Assembly: GCA_022239325.1 (NCBI GenBank) | Contig: JAKOGP010000003.1 | Location: 124,001 to 188,000, forward strand | Length of the DNA: 64,000 nt | Source: Flavobacteriaceae bacterium LSUCC0859 | GTDB lineage: Bacteria; Bacteroidota; Bacteroidia; Flavobacteriales; Flavobacteriaceae | Direction: 5' to 3' | Shown here: positions 27,281 through 37,214 of the stretch, one piece after another | Position numbering within the stretch: position 1 is the first letter of the stretch | Layout of the letters: each line of letters begins with the position of its first letter | Notes under the pieces: model-generated | What the model was told of the DNA's origin: nothing | Databases searched by the model: none | The model's input: the letters and a program-made list of their open reading frames with translations, nothing else | Program-made: the position numbers and the translations under genes

Positions 27281-28141
27281 ATGTCAAATAGAATAAAAAT
27301 TGCCATTCAAAAAAGTGGCCGTCTACATGAAGACTCACTTGCCCTTCTCAAGGCATGCGGTATCTCCATAGACAATGGGAAAGATCAATTGAAAGCCTTA
27401 GCAAGGAACTTTGATTTGGAAGTGTTTTATCTCAGAAACGGCGATATTCCTCAGTATTTAAAAGATGGGGTTGTAGACATTGCCGTGATAGGTGAAAATG
27501 TTCTCATAGAAAAAGGCGCAGGAATTGACATTGCAGAAAAATTGGGCTTTTCTAAATGTAAGGTCTCTATGGCTGTTCCTAAAGGACAATCTTTTTCTGG
27601 CCCTTCAGATTTTAACGGCATGCGTATTGCTACTTCTTATCCCAATACAGTGAAGTCTTATTTGGAAAAGAACGGTGTGCAAGCAGAAATACACCTCATT
27701 AACGGTTCTGTAGAAATAGCACCCAATATAGGATTGGCAGACGCCATTTGTGATATTGTTTCTAGTGGCAGTACCCTTTTCAAAAATAATTTGGAAGAGG
27801 TAGATGTCATTCTAAAAAGTGAAGCGGTTCTAGCTGTTTCTCCAAAGATTTCTCCAGAGGTACAGCCCATTTTAGATCAATTACTCTTTAGAATTCAAGC
27901 CGTTTTAAGGGCTAGGGAGTCTAAATATGTGCTTTTAAATGTACCAAATCGCAAACTAGATCAGGTGCTGGAATTGCTCCCGGGCATGAAGAGCCCTACG
28001 GTATTGCCTTTGGCAGAAGCAGGTTGGAGTTCTGTTCACACGGTCATAGGGAAAGACACCTTTTGGGAAGTGATAGACCAACTTAAAGGTGCAGGAGCAG
28101 AGAGTATTTTAGTATGTCCAATAGAAAAAATGGTGTTGTAA
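27281..28141 (+). CDS. hisG: ATP phosphoribosyltransferase (long form)
   Basis: 286 residues, committed first step of histidine synthesis. The opening KIAIQKSGRLHEDSLALLKACG and the PRPP-binding block LADAICDIVSSGSTLFKNN are diagnostic. The length includes the C-terminal regulatory HisG_C domain (about residues 205-286), so this is the long, HisZ-independent form with feedback inhibition by histidine. It is the first structural gene after the attenuator; hisD starts 1 bp after its stop. Confidence 0.97.
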   Translation: MSNRIKIAIQKSGRLHEDSLALLKACGISIDNGKDQLKALARNFDLEVFYLRNGDIPQYLKDGVVDIAVIGENVLIEKGAGIDIAEKLGFSKCKVSMAVPKGQSFSGPSDFNGMRIATSYPNTVKSYLEKNGVQAEIHLINGSVEIAPNIGLADAICDIVSSGSTLFKNNLEEVDVILKSEAVLAVSPKISPEVQPILDQLLFRIQAVLRARESKYVLLNVPNRKLDQVLELLPGMKSPTVLPLAEAGWSSVHTVIGKDTFWEVIDQLKGAGAESILVCPIEKMVL

Positions 28142-28142
28142 T

Positions 28143-29441
28143 ATGGAGGTTTATAAAAATCCAAATCCCGAAGACTGGGAATCTTTATTAAAGAGACCAA
28201 CGGCTTCTTACGAAGCTCTTGAGCCTGTTGTTTCTGAAGTTTTTGGGGAAGTGGCTTTAAAAGGCGACGAAGCTCTGAAGCGTTACACGGAAAAGTTTGA
28301 CGGAATTAGCCTTTCTACCATTCCCGTAGATGAATCTGAGATACAAGCGGCTTCTAAAGGCGTTTCAGAAGCCTTAAAGCAAGCCATCACACAAGCTAAA
28401 GACCAAATTACTGCCTTTCACCTGGCCCAAAAAACACCGACAATTACCGTAGAAAATATTCCAGGGGTGCTTTGCTGGCAAGAGAAACGCCCTATAGAAA
28501 AAGTAGGGATTTATATTCCTGGTGGTAGTGCACCTTTGTTTTCTACCATTCTAATGTTGGCGGTACCCGCACAGTTAGCAGGCTGTAAAGAAATTATTCT
28601 CTGTACCCCACCCAATAAATCGGGAGGAGTACACCCAGCCATTTTATTCACAGCAGCCTTATGTGGTATTAGTATGATTTTTAAGGTGGGAGGTATACAA
28701 GCTATTGCAGCCATGACTTATGGTACCCCACAAATCCCAAAGGTGTATAAAATATTTGGCCCGGGTAATCAATATGTAACTGTGGCCAAGCAATGGGCTA
28801 CCAAACAAGGGGTCGCTATAGATATGCCTGCAGGCCCCAGCGAGCTTTTGGTTATGGCAGACCAAACCGCAAATGCTGCTTTTATAGCTTCAGATCTGCT
28901 TTCGCAGGCAGAACACGGGGCAGACAGTCAGGTTATTTTTGTAACTACTTATGAACCTTTACTAGCTCAGGTTGCAGAAGAACTAGAGCGCCAACTTAAA
29001 AACCTACCCAGAAAAGAGATTGCTGCCCAGGCTATCGCTAATAGTAAAAGTTTTTTCATGCCTAACAAAGAGGCCGCTGTGGCTTTGGTGAATTCCTATG
29101 CACCTGAACATTATATTTTATGTGTGTCAGATGAGGATTATTATCTATCTAATCTCACCGCAGCAGGTTCTGTTTTTGTTGGAAACTACAGTCCTGAAAG
29201 TGCTGGAGACTACGCATCTGGCACCAACCACACCCTGCCAACCAATGGCTATGCCCGTCAGTATAGTGGCGTGAATTTGGACGCTTTTTTAAAGCAAATG
29301 ACTTTCCAGAAACTCACTGCCCTTGGGTTAGAGAAACTGGGAGAAACTATTGAACTTATGGCGGAAGCAGAGGGATTAGAGGCCCATAAAAATGCGGTAA
29401 GCATTAGACTAGCTGCAATAAAAAATAATAATAAAACCTAA
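28143..29441 (+). CDS. hisD: Histidinol dehydrogenase
   Basis: 432 residues, zinc-dependent NAD-linked enzyme catalysing the last two oxidations, histidinol to histidine. Conserved stretches: RPIEKVGIYIPGGSAPLFST, IFGPGNQYVTVAK, DMPAGPSELLV, and the catalytic SAEHGADSQVI-like segment (SQAEHGADSQVIF), with APEHYIL and GTNHTLPT toward the C terminus. It sits directly after hisG. Confidence 0.97.
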   Translation: MEVYKNPNPEDWESLLKRPTASYEALEPVVSEVFGEVALKGDEALKRYTEKFDGISLSTIPVDESEIQAASKGVSEALKQAITQAKDQITAFHLAQKTPTITVENIPGVLCWQEKRPIEKVGIYIPGGSAPLFSTILMLAVPAQLAGCKEIILCTPPNKSGGVHPAILFTAALCGISMIFKVGGIQAIAAMTYGTPQIPKVYKIFGPGNQYVTVAKQWATKQGVAIDMPAGPSELLVMADQTANAAFIASDLLSQAEHGADSQVIFVTTYEPLLAQVAEELERQLKNLPRKEIAAQAIANSKSFFMPNKEAAVALVNSYAPEHYILCVSDEDYYLSNLTAAGSVFVGNYSPESAGDYASGTNHTLPTNGYARQYSGVNLDAFLKQMTFQKLTALGLEKLGETIELMAEAEGLEAHKNAVSIRLAAIKNNNKT

Positions 29442-29473
29442 TAAGAAGCCTTTTACACAAGGTGCTAAATAAT

Positions 29474-30532
29474 ATGAGTAAAGCTTCCTTAGAATTTAAT
29501 CCTTTAGCCCTATGTAGGGCGAATGTGAGGCACTTGGAGCCTTATACCTCTGCCAGAGATGAATATGTCGCTAATGGTAACGAAATGATTTTTTTAGACG
29601 CCAATGAAAGTCCTTATGAGACAGGTCTAAATAGGTATCCAGATCCCTTACAACGTTCTTTAAAAGCCCTTTGGGCGGCACAAAAAGGAGTTTCAGAGTC
29701 ACAAATATTATTTGGAAATGGCAGTGACGAAGTTTTAGACCTGCTCTTTAGAGCCTTCTGTGAGCCTAGTATAGACCATATTATTAGCCTGCCACCTACT
29801 TATGGCATGTATGGTGTACTAGCCAATATTAATGGAATTGAGAATGTAGAGATACCACTTAGCTCTAGTTTTAACATAGAGACAGAGGCTGTGTTAAAAG
29901 CCTTGAGCCCTCAAAGTAAAATTACCTTTATCTGTAGTCCAAACAATCCCAGTGGGAATCTAATGGACTTTAAAGCTGTAACCCAAATTATAGAGCAAAG
30001 CCCTGGTTTAGTTGTAATAGATGAGGCTTATATAGATTTTACAACCCAAGACAGTTTCTGCACTTTATTGGAACAGTATCCCAATCTAGTGGTCATACAA
30101 ACCCTTTCAAAAGCTTATGGTATGGCAGGTATTCGATTGGGTGTTCTCATGGCGTCCTCAGAAATTGTCTCTATTTTACACAAAATTAAGCCTCCCTACA
30201 ATGTAAACATTCGTACCCAAGAACAGGCTGCTCTTCGTTTGTCAGATACTGCAGCTGTTCAAAAGGAAATCCGTGAGATTATTTTAGAGAGAAACCGCTT
30301 AGAGAAAGCTTTAGTAGCCATTCCCTTTGTTCAGGAACTCATACCCTCCCAAGCTAATTTTATTCTAGTACGGGTAGACCATGCCGGACAAAGGTATGAG
30401 CAACTACTAGAGCACGGCATTGTGGTACGTAACAGATCTAAACAACTACACTGTGACAATTGCCTACGTTTTACAGTAGGTACCCCTCAAGAAAATAAAA
30501 TACTCCTCCAAAAGTTAGTAAGCTTAGCATGA
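29474..30532 (+). CDS. hisC: Histidinol-phosphate aminotransferase
   Basis: 352 residues from the ATG at 29474; an in-frame GTG at 29462 would add four residues. PLP enzyme converting imidazole acetol-phosphate to histidinol-phosphate. Visible motifs: [33 protein letters not shown], and the PLP lysine in [14 protein letters not shown], with the arginine RFTVGTP near the end. It overlaps hisB by 4 bp (ATGA). Confidence 0.96.
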   Translation: MSKASLEFNPLALCRANVRHLEPYTSARDEYVANGNEMIFLDANESPYETGLNRYPDPLQRSLKALWAAQKGVSESQILFGNGSDEVLDLLFRAFCEPSIDHIISLPPTYGMYGVLANINGIENVEIPLSSSFNIETEAVLKALSPQSKITFICSPNNPSGNLMDFKAVTQIIEQSPGLVVIDEAYIDFTTQDSFCTLLEQYPNLVVIQTLSKAYGMAGIRLGVLMASSEIVSILHKIKPPYNVNIRTQEQAALRLSDTAAVQKEIREIILERNRLEKALVAIPFVQELIPSQANFILVRVDHAGQRYEQLLEHGIVVRNRSKQLHCDNCLRFTVGTPQENKILLQKLVSLA

Positions 30533-31659
30533 AAAAAGTACTTTTTATAGACAGAGATGGCACCCTTATTAAAGAGCCAGCAGATTATCAGATAGACGCC
30601 TTTGAAAAGTTGGTGTTTTATCCAGAAGTATTTCAATATATGGCAAAGATTGCCAAGGAACTGGATTTTGACCTTGTCATGGTGAGCAATCAGGATGGAT
30701 TAGGTACAGATTCTTTTCCAGAGCATACTTTTTGGCCTGTACAACAATTTATACTAGACAGCTTTGAAAGGGAAGGAGTAGTCTTTAAAGAGGTGCTCAT
30801 AGACCGAAGTTTTCCACACGAAAATAAGCCTAGTAGAAAACCAGGAACTGCTTTATTAGAGCACTATATGGACGGAAGCTATGACTTGGCTCGTTCTTTT
30901 GTAATTGGTGATCGGATTACAGATGTGGCTCTGGCTAAAAATCTTGGTGCAAAAGCTTTATTTTTGAATCAAGAAGCAGATTTAGGTGCAGAGGAGCTGG
31001 AATCGGCCAGCGGCCTAAAAGAGTGTATTGCTCTAGAAACTACAGAGTGGAAGGATATTTATACTTTTTTAAGAGCTGGGGAACGGGTTTACACCCTGGA
31101 GCGCAATACGCATGAAACACAGATTGCGATTAGGCTGGATCTGGACGGTCAGGGCCGTTCAAACATCCAAACAGGCTTGGCCTTTTTTGACCATATGCTA
31201 GACCAAATTTCAAGGCATGGTCTACTAGATTTAGACATTCAAGTGAAGGGAGATCTCCAGGTAGACGAGCACCACACCATAGAAGACACGGCTATAGCTT
31301 TAGGTACCGCCTTTCACAAGGCCCTAGGAAACAAACTAGGCATTGAACGCTACGGTTTTTGCTTGCCTATGGATGACTGTGAGGCTCAAGTATCTATTGA
31401 TTTTGGGGGTAGAAACTGGTTGGTTTGGGAAGCCCAATTTAAACGAGAAATGATTGGACAGATGCCTACAGAGATGTTCATGCATTTCTTTAAATCTTTT
31501 TCAGACGGGGCTCAGGCCAATTTAAATATAAAGGCTAGTGGAAACAATGAGCACCATAAGATTGAAGCCATTTTCAAGGCCTTTGCCAAGGCTATTAAAA
31601 TGGCTATAAAAAGAGATGCAGATAAACTATTTCTTCCATCTACTAAAGGCGTATTATAA
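30529..31659 (+). CDS. hisB: Bifunctional histidinol-phosphatase / imidazoleglycerol-phosphate dehydratase
   Basis: 376 residues. Residues about 1-165 form a HAD phosphatase with the nucleophile Asp in FIDRDGTLI and the [14 protein letters not shown] motif. Residues about 180-376 form the dehydratase with manganese ligands in [12 protein letters not shown] and [14 protein letters not shown], and [17 protein letters not shown] near the end. The fusion occurs in enterobacteria and Bacteroidetes. It shares TAATG with hisH. Confidence 0.97.
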   Translation: MKKVLFIDRDGTLIKEPADYQIDAFEKLVFYPEVFQYMAKIAKELDFDLVMVSNQDGLGTDSFPEHTFWPVQQFILDSFEREGVVFKEVLIDRSFPHENKPSRKPGTALLEHYMDGSYDLARSFVIGDRITDVALAKNLGAKALFLNQEADLGAEELESASGLKECIALETTEWKDIYTFLRAGERVYTLERNTHETQIAIRLDLDGQGRSNIQTGLAFFDHMLDQISRHGLLDLDIQVKGDLQVDEHHTIEDTAIALGTAFHKALGNKLGIERYGFCLPMDDCEAQVSIDFGGRNWLVWEAQFKREMIGQMPTEMFMHFFKSFSDGAQANLNIKASGNNEHHKIEAIFKAFAKAIKMAIKRDADKLFLPSTKGVL

Positions 31660-32240
31660 TGAATGTAGTTATTATAGATTATGGTGCAGGTAACACCAAA
31701 AGTGTTCAATTTGCCTTGAGCAGGCTTGGAGTAGAGGCCCAATTAAGTTCAGATGTTGAGCGAATTAAAATGGCTGATAAAGTTATCTTCCCCGGCGTAG
31801 GACATGCTGCTACTGCCATGAGCAAATTAGTAGAAACAGGAATAGACCACATTATACCCTCCCTGCACATGCCTGTTCTTGGTATTTGCTTGGGCATGCA
31901 GCTTATGTGTGAGTACTCCCATGAGGGAGACACCCAGGGTTTGGGAATTTTTAAAGGCAAGGTACAGGCTTTTGACTCTAGCTTAAAGGTACCACAGATT
32001 GGTTGGAATGCTATTTCTAAGCTTAGGAGCCCACTTTTTAAAGAGGTGGAGGAAGCCTCTTATATTTATATGGTACATTCTTATTACGCACCTCTAAGTG
32101 AGCAGACTATAGGAGTTTGTGAATATGGAATTCCTTACAGTGCGGCCTTGGCCCACAAAAACTTTTATGGCACTCAATTTCATCCTGAAAAAAGCAGTAG
32201 TGTGGGGGCCCAAATATTAAAGAATTTTTTAGCATTGTAG
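31659..32240 (+). CDS. hisH: Imidazole glycerol phosphate synthase, glutaminase subunit
   Basis: 193 residues, class I glutamine amidotransferase that delivers ammonia to HisF. Nucleophile Cys in VLGICLGMQL; the His-Glu pair in GTQFHPEKSSSVG. P-G-VGHAATAM gives the oxyanion segment. It is translationally coupled to hisB upstream and abuts hisA downstream. Confidence 0.97.
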   Translation: MNVVIIDYGAGNTKSVQFALSRLGVEAQLSSDVERIKMADKVIFPGVGHAATAMSKLVETGIDHIIPSLHMPVLGICLGMQLMCEYSHEGDTQGLGIFKGKVQAFDSSLKVPQIGWNAISKLRSPLFKEVEEASYIYMVHSYYAPLSEQTIGVCEYGIPYSAALAHKNFYGTQFHPEKSSSVGAQILKNFLAL

Positions 32241-32981
32241 ATGAGAATAATACCAGCAATAGATATTATAGGTGGGAAATGTGTGAGGCTTTCAAAAGGA
32301 GACTACAGCACCGCAAAGACCTATTCAGAAGACCCCTTAGAAATGGCCAAGTCCTTTGAGGACCACGGCGTAACACATTTGCATTTGGTAGACCTGGATG
32401 GAGCCAAGTCTAAGCATATTGTAAATTATAAAGTTTTAGAGAAACTGGCCACTAAGACAAAGCTTCAAATAGATTTTGGCGGAGGTCTTAAAAGCGATCA
32501 GGATTTAAAAATTGCTTTTGAATCTGGAGCAAAACAAATTACTGGAGGGAGTATTGCAGTGACTTCCAAGGAGACCTTTCTTTCTTGGCTTCATACATAC
32601 GGATCTGATAAAATTATTTTGGGTGCAGACGCCATAGAAGAAAAAATTGCTATTTCTGGCTGGTTAGAGACCTCTAGGGAACCCCTCATTCCTTTTGTTT
32701 CTCAATATATAAAGGATGGTGTAAGTCATGTAATTTGTACAGACATATCCAAAGATGGCATGCTAGAAGGTCCCTCTATAGCACTGTATAAAAAGATGTT
32801 AGCTGCTGTGCCTGGCTTACAATTAATTGCAAGTGGGGGAGTGGCTCAATTGGAAGACCTACCTGCTTTGGCTGCCGTTGGATGTGAGGGTGTCATAGTT
32901 GGAAAGGCCATTTACGAACATAAAATAACTTTAAAGCAAATAGCTTCCTATATTTTAAATCCCCAGGCATATGCTCACTAA
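32241..32981 (+). CDS. hisA: Phosphoribosylformimino-AICAR phosphate isomerase
   Basis: 246 residues, TIM barrel isomerase (ProFAR to PRFAR). Catalytic Asp in [14 protein letters not shown], phosphate-binding [12 protein letters not shown], the second catalytic Asp region in [15 protein letters not shown], and [11 protein letters not shown]. It overlaps hisF by 11 bp. Confidence 0.97.
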   Translation: MRIIPAIDIIGGKCVRLSKGDYSTAKTYSEDPLEMAKSFEDHGVTHLHLVDLDGAKSKHIVNYKVLEKLATKTKLQIDFGGGLKSDQDLKIAFESGAKQITGGSIAVTSKETFLSWLHTYGSDKIILGADAIEEKIAISGWLETSREPLIPFVSQYIKDGVSHVICTDISKDGMLEGPSIALYKKMLAAVPGLQLIASGGVAQLEDLPALAAVGCEGVIVGKAIYEHKITLKQIASYILNPQAYAH

Positions 32982-33726
32982 AAGAATTATACCTTGTCTA
33001 GACATTAAAGACGGAAGAACTGTAAAAGGCATAAATTTTGTTGGGCTAAGAGACGCTGGAGATCCTGTGGAATTGGCTGCTAAATACGCCAAGTCTGGTG
33101 CAGATGAATTGGTTTTTCTAGATATCTCTGCAACGGAACAAAAAAGAAAAACCTTAGCAAATTTGGTCCTAGAGGTGGCTGCTGCTATAGATATTCCCTT
33201 TACCGTTGGGGGTGGGATAAGCAGTGTAGAGGATGTAGACCTTTTGCTTAAAAATGGGGCAGACAAAATATCTATCAACTCCTCTGCCGTAAGACGTCCA
33301 GAACTTATAAACGAATTGGCTACCACTTATGGGAGTCAGTGCGTGGTGGTTGCCATTGACGCCAAGCAAATAGACGGCATTTGGAAAGTACATTTGGTGG
33401 GAGGTAAACAGCCTACAGATATTAATTTGTTGGATTGGGCAGAGGAAGTTGCAAACAGAGGGGCAGGTGAGATTTTATTTACTTCTATGGACCACGATGG
33501 AACCAAGCAAGGATTTGCCAACCAAGCGCTAGCCCAGATGTCTAATTTGGTTTCTATTCCTATTATTGCTTCTGGGGGAGCTGGAAATACGAAACATTTT
33601 TTTGAGGCCTTTACCGTTGGTAAGGCCGATGCGGCTCTGGCTGCCAGTATTTTTCATTATGAAGAAATAGCCATACCAGATTTAAAAAAATACCTAAAGG
33701 AGAAGCAGCTGCCCATAAGGCTCTAA
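32971..33726 (+). CDS. hisF: Imidazole glycerol phosphate synthase, cyclase subunit
   Basis: 251 residues, TIM barrel cyclase partnered with HisH. Catalytic Asp in [14 protein letters not shown], phosphate loops [12 protein letters not shown] and [11 protein letters not shown], and the second Asp in [12 protein letters not shown]. It begins within the hisA 3' end. Confidence 0.97.
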   Translation: MLTKRIIPCLDIKDGRTVKGINFVGLRDAGDPVELAAKYAKSGADELVFLDISATEQKRKTLANLVLEVAAAIDIPFTVGGGISSVEDVDLLLKNGADKISINSSAVRRPELINELATTYGSQCVVVAIDAKQIDGIWKVHLVGGKQPTDINLLDWAEEVANRGAGEILFTSMDHDGTKQGFANQALAQMSNLVSIPIIASGGAGNTKHFFEAFTVGKADAALAASIFHYEEIAIPDLKKYLKEKQLPIRL

Positions 33727-33793
33727 TAGATGTTTTAAGTCCTGTTGTAAGTAAGATATAAACAGCATCCTTTAAAAATTAATACCTTATATT

Positions 33794-34390
33794 ATGAACG
33801 TAGATTTTACAAAAAATGCAGATGGATTGGTTCCAGCCATTGTTCAAGACGCTAAAACAAAAACTGTTTTAATGCTTGGATATATGAATGAAGAGGCCTT
33901 AGAAAAAACTCTTAAAACCCGTCAGTTGTGTTTTTACAGCCGTTCTAAGCAACGTTTATGGACCAAAGGAGAAGAAAGTGGGAACTATTTAAATTTGGTT
34001 TCCTTTGCACTAGACTGTGACCAAGACAGTTTGTTGTTTTTTGTACAGCCAGTTGGCCCAACTTGTCACAAGGGGACAGATAGCTGCTGGGGAGAAGACA
34101 ATACGCCCTCCTATGGTTTCATATCAGAATTGGAAAGCACTATTGCGAACCGCATAGCTACTGGGGCATCTGAAAAGAGTTATGTAGCGAGTCTTTTTGC
34201 TAAAGGCATGAATAAAGTAGCACAAAAAGTGGGCGAGGAGGCTGTAGAGGTAGTTATTGAGGCAATGGATACCAATGACGCCCTTTTTGTAAGTGAATCT
34301 GCAGATCTTTTGTTTCACTATTTAATGCTTTTACAGGCCAAAGGTTTTACACTTCAAGATGTGGTAAACGAATTAGAAACCAGAAAATAA
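33794..34390 (+). CDS. hisIE: Bifunctional phosphoribosyl-AMP cyclohydrolase / phosphoribosyl-ATP pyrophosphatase
   Basis: 198 residues. The N-terminal HisI domain (about 1-105) shows VLMLGYMNEEAL, SRSKQRLWTKGEESGN and the zinc cysteine segment PTCHKGTDSCWG. The C-terminal HisE domain (about 115-198) has KVAQKVGEEAVEVVIEAM and ESADLLFHYLMLL. It is the last his gene, 67 bp after hisF. A weak 7-bp inverted repeat (34409-34415 and 34446-34452) lies downstream. Confidence 0.97.
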   Translation: MNVDFTKNADGLVPAIVQDAKTKTVLMLGYMNEEALEKTLKTRQLCFYSRSKQRLWTKGEESGNYLNLVSFALDCDQDSLLFFVQPVGPTCHKGTDSCWGEDNTPSYGFISELESTIANRIATGASEKSYVASLFAKGMNKVAQKVGEEAVEVVIEAMDTNDALFVSESADLLFHYLMLLQAKGFTLQDVVNELETRK

Positions 34391-34505
34391 ATTTACACCC
34401 TTCGCAAGGCCTCTATGTTCGCTATTTACGAGATTTTAATCTATTTAGAGGCTTAAATTTTGCTGTTATTTTTCAAGTTTTGACGCTTTTGCCGTACTTT
34501 TAAGT

Positions 34506-35657
34506 ATGTCAAATTTGCAAAGAAAAGGATTCCGTTTTGCCCCTTATCAGGCTCCCCATCAAACCCCTTTTGAAAGGCTTTTTGAGATTTTCAAAGAACT
34601 CATTACCCATACTTCAGGAGATTTTGATGAGGCCATGGATTGGCTTAGAGAATTAGACAAAGAGTACGAGCTAACCACAGACGATTATACCATTGAGGAT
34701 TTTATAGAAGATCTCAAGTCTAAAGGGTACATCCAAGAGGTGTTAGAGCCTGGAGATCCAGAGGAAGAAGGAGATGGAAATATGTCTGAAAAATCAGTGG
34801 TGTCGTTAACGGCTAAAATGGAGCGTTTGATTAGACAACACGCCTTAGATCAAATTTTTGGAAAGCTAAAAAAAGCTGGAAGCGGAAATCACAAAACCAA
34901 TAAAATTGGCCAGGGAAATGAACCTACTGGAGATTTAAGAGCCTATGCGTTTGGAGACCCACTTTCTGCAATAGATATGACAGAAAGTTTTAAGAATGCT
35001 CAAATCAGTCATGGTATAGGAAACTTTTCCTTGAGTGAGCAAGACTTGGTAGTTCAAGAGTCACATCACCAAGCTCAGATGAGTACCGTACTTATGATAG
35101 ATATTAGCCACTCTATGATACTTTACGGGGAAGACAGAATTACACCAGCAAAAAAAGTAGCCATGGCGTTGGCAGAACTTATAAGCACACGCTACCCAAA
35201 AGACAGCTTAGAAATCCTTGTGTTTGGAAATGACGCCTGGCCCATCTCCCTAGCAGAATTGCCCTATTTAAAAGTGGGACCATATCACACCAATACGGTG
35301 GCAGGTTTGTCCTTAGCTATGGATATGCTCCGGAGAAAGAGAAATACCAACAGACAAATCTTTATGATTACAGATGGTAAACCCAGTTGTTTAAAACTTT
35401 CTGATGGAACTTACTACAAAAATTCTGCTGGCTTAGATTCTCATATTGTGGAGAAATGTTACCAAATGGCTCGCCAAGCACATAAACTCCAAATTCCAAT
35501 TACCACTTTTATGATTGCCCAAGATCCCTATCTTATGCAGTTCATTAGAGAGTTTACGGCAGCCAATAAAGGCAAGGCCTTTTACACCGGTTTAAAAGGA
35601 TTGGGAGACATGATATTTGAAGACTACGAGTCTAACAGGAAAAAAAGAATAAAATAA
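34506..35657 (+). CDS. VWA-domain protein paired with an AAA+ ATPase
   Basis: 383 residues. The N-terminal half (about 1-185) is acidic and helical. The C-terminal half is a von Willebrand A domain with a MIDAS metal site: DISHS (Asp-199, Ser-201, Ser-203), a Thr in HTNTVAGLS, and ITDG further on. It is 27 bp upstream of a MoxR/BchI-type ATPase. ATPase-VWA pairs of this class (BchI/BchD, RavA/ViaA, NorQ/NorD, CbbQ/CbbO) remodel or metallate partner proteins. The client here is unknown and no chelatase or Rubisco genes are near. Confidence 0.85.
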   Translation: MSNLQRKGFRFAPYQAPHQTPFERLFEIFKELITHTSGDFDEAMDWLRELDKEYELTTDDYTIEDFIEDLKSKGYIQEVLEPGDPEEEGDGNMSEKSVVSLTAKMERLIRQHALDQIFGKLKKAGSGNHKTNKIGQGNEPTGDLRAYAFGDPLSAIDMTESFKNAQISHGIGNFSLSEQDLVVQESHHQAQMSTVLMIDISHSMILYGEDRITPAKKVAMALAELISTRYPKDSLEILVFGNDAWPISLAELPYLKVGPYHTNTVAGLSLAMDMLRRKRNTNRQIFMITDGKPSCLKLSDGTYYKNSAGLDSHIVEKCYQMARQAHKLQIPITTFMIAQDPYLMQFIREFTAANKGKAFYTGLKGLGDMIFEDYESNRKKRIK

Positions 35658-35684
35658 AGGCATTTTCGTGCCAAACTATTTGCT

Positions 35685-37142
35685 ATGAAAGAAAACACCA
35701 CCTTAGGCGCCCTTAAAAAAAGCGGTTATACCCCTAAATCAATTAAACAAGAACTCAGAGATAACCTCATCACCCATTTAAAAAATAAAACCACCCCTTT
35801 TGTGGGGGTTTGGGGCTATGAGAATACGGTGCTACCCGAATTAGAGCGAGCCATCTTATCTATGCACAATATTAATTTATTGGGGCTTAGAGGGCAGGCC
35901 AAAACGCGCCTAGCTAGACTCATGGTGTCTTTATTAGACGATTATATTCCTGTGGTAACAGGTTCTGAAGTAAATGATGACCCCTTAGCTCCTATATCTA
36001 GTTATGCCAAAAGAGTTATTTCAGAGCAGGGAGACGAAACCCCAGTAAGCTGGTTGGCAAAGGAAGACCGTTTCTTTGAAAAATTAGCTACCCCAGATGT
36101 GAGTGTGGCAGATCTAATAGGAGATATTGACCCCATTAAGGCCGCCAATTTAAAACTGTCTTATTCGGATGAAAGGGTACTGCACTTTGGAATGATTCCA
36201 AGGGCCAATCGCTGTATTTTTGTGATTAATGAGTTGCCAGATCTTCAAGCAAGAATTCAAGTTTCCTTGTTTAACATTCTGCAAGAGGGAGACATACAGA
36301 TTCGCGGTTTTAAATTGAGACTGCCATTAGACATTCAGTGTATTTTTACTGCCAATCCGGAAGATTATACCAACAGAGGAAGCATTGTAACTCCCCTGAA
36401 GGACAGGATTGGTTCTCAGATTCTAACGCATTATCCACAAAATATAGAGATTGCCAAAAAAATTACTGCTCAAGAAGCTGCCAAAGCCATGGAGTTTCAC
36501 TCCCATATTAAGGTACCAGAATTGGCAAAAGAACTTTTAGAGCAAATTTCTTTTGAGGCGAGAAAGAGTGACTATATTGACGCCAAAAGCGGAGTAAGCG
36601 CCCGTTTGAGTATTACTGCTTTTGAAAACTTACTCAGTACCGCTCAGCGTAGGTTGTTGTTAGCAGACATAAAAGAGACCCAGATACGTCTTTCAGATTT
36701 CACAGGTATATTACCTGCCATTACTGGAAAAGTAGAATTGGTGTATGAGGGCGAGCAGGAAGGGGCCCATTTCGTAGCAGAACATTTATTAGAAGCAGCT
36801 ATTAAATCTCTTTTTGAAGCCCGTTTCCCAAAGATTAAAAAGTTAGAGAGAAAAGACGAGGAAAGTCCTTATGATGAGATTTTGCATTGGTTCTTTGAGT
36901 CTGAGGGGTTTGAACTTTTAGAGGATGACACAGACACCGAGTACCATAAAAAATTGAACAGCATAGCTCCACTCCAAGATTTTATAAAACCATTTGTAGG
37001 TGCCTTAGATGAGGCCGACGGATTATTTCTAAAAGAAGTTTTACTATGGGGTCTTGTGGCTTTTAATAAGCTAAGCAGGCACAGATTTGCTGGGGGCTTA
37101 GAGTTTAAGGACTTATACGGATCTTATATTAAAGGGCTGTAG
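35685..37142 (+). CDS. MoxR/BchI-type AAA+ ATPase
   Basis: 485 residues. P-loop GLRGQAKT (about 67-74) is the GxxGxAK[ST] form also seen in RavA. The Walker B region is VINELPDLQARIQVSLFNIL: Asn-182 stands where most AAA+ proteins have Asp, followed by the catalytic Glu-183. From memory this INELPDL form is kept across the family. Sensor-like TANPEDYTNRGSI follows. Databases may call it magnesium chelatase subunit I or a sigma-54 interacting protein; neither fits the context. It probably works with the VWA protein upstream. Confidence 0.88.
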   Translation: MKENTTLGALKKSGYTPKSIKQELRDNLITHLKNKTTPFVGVWGYENTVLPELERAILSMHNINLLGLRGQAKTRLARLMVSLLDDYIPVVTGSEVNDDPLAPISSYAKRVISEQGDETPVSWLAKEDRFFEKLATPDVSVADLIGDIDPIKAANLKLSYSDERVLHFGMIPRANRCIFVINELPDLQARIQVSLFNILQEGDIQIRGFKLRLPLDIQCIFTANPEDYTNRGSIVTPLKDRIGSQILTHYPQNIEIAKKITAQEAAKAMEFHSHIKVPELAKELLEQISFEARKSDYIDAKSGVSARLSITAFENLLSTAQRRLLLADIKETQIRLSDFTGILPAITGKVELVYEGEQEGAHFVAEHLLEAAIKSLFEARFPKIKKLERKDEESPYDEILHWFFESEGFELLEDDTDTEYHKKLNSIAPLQDFIKPFVGALDEADGLFLKEVLLWGLVAFNKLSRHRFAGGLEFKDLYGSYIKGL

Positions 37143-37214
37143 ATTTCTGAGGTTTTTCTTTATTTGTGTTTTAGGTATTTGAGCTATCTTTTCCATTAAA
37201 TTACTTATATCTTT

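Noticed and set aside
34409-34452. Possible terminator after hisIE
   Set aside because: GCCTCTA and TAGAGGC could pair, but the loop is about 30 bases and no strong T run follows.
34506-37142. Magnesium or cobalt chelatase
   Set aside because: The pair resembles BchI/BchD in fold only; no porphyrin or cobalamin genes are present and the Walker B region differs.
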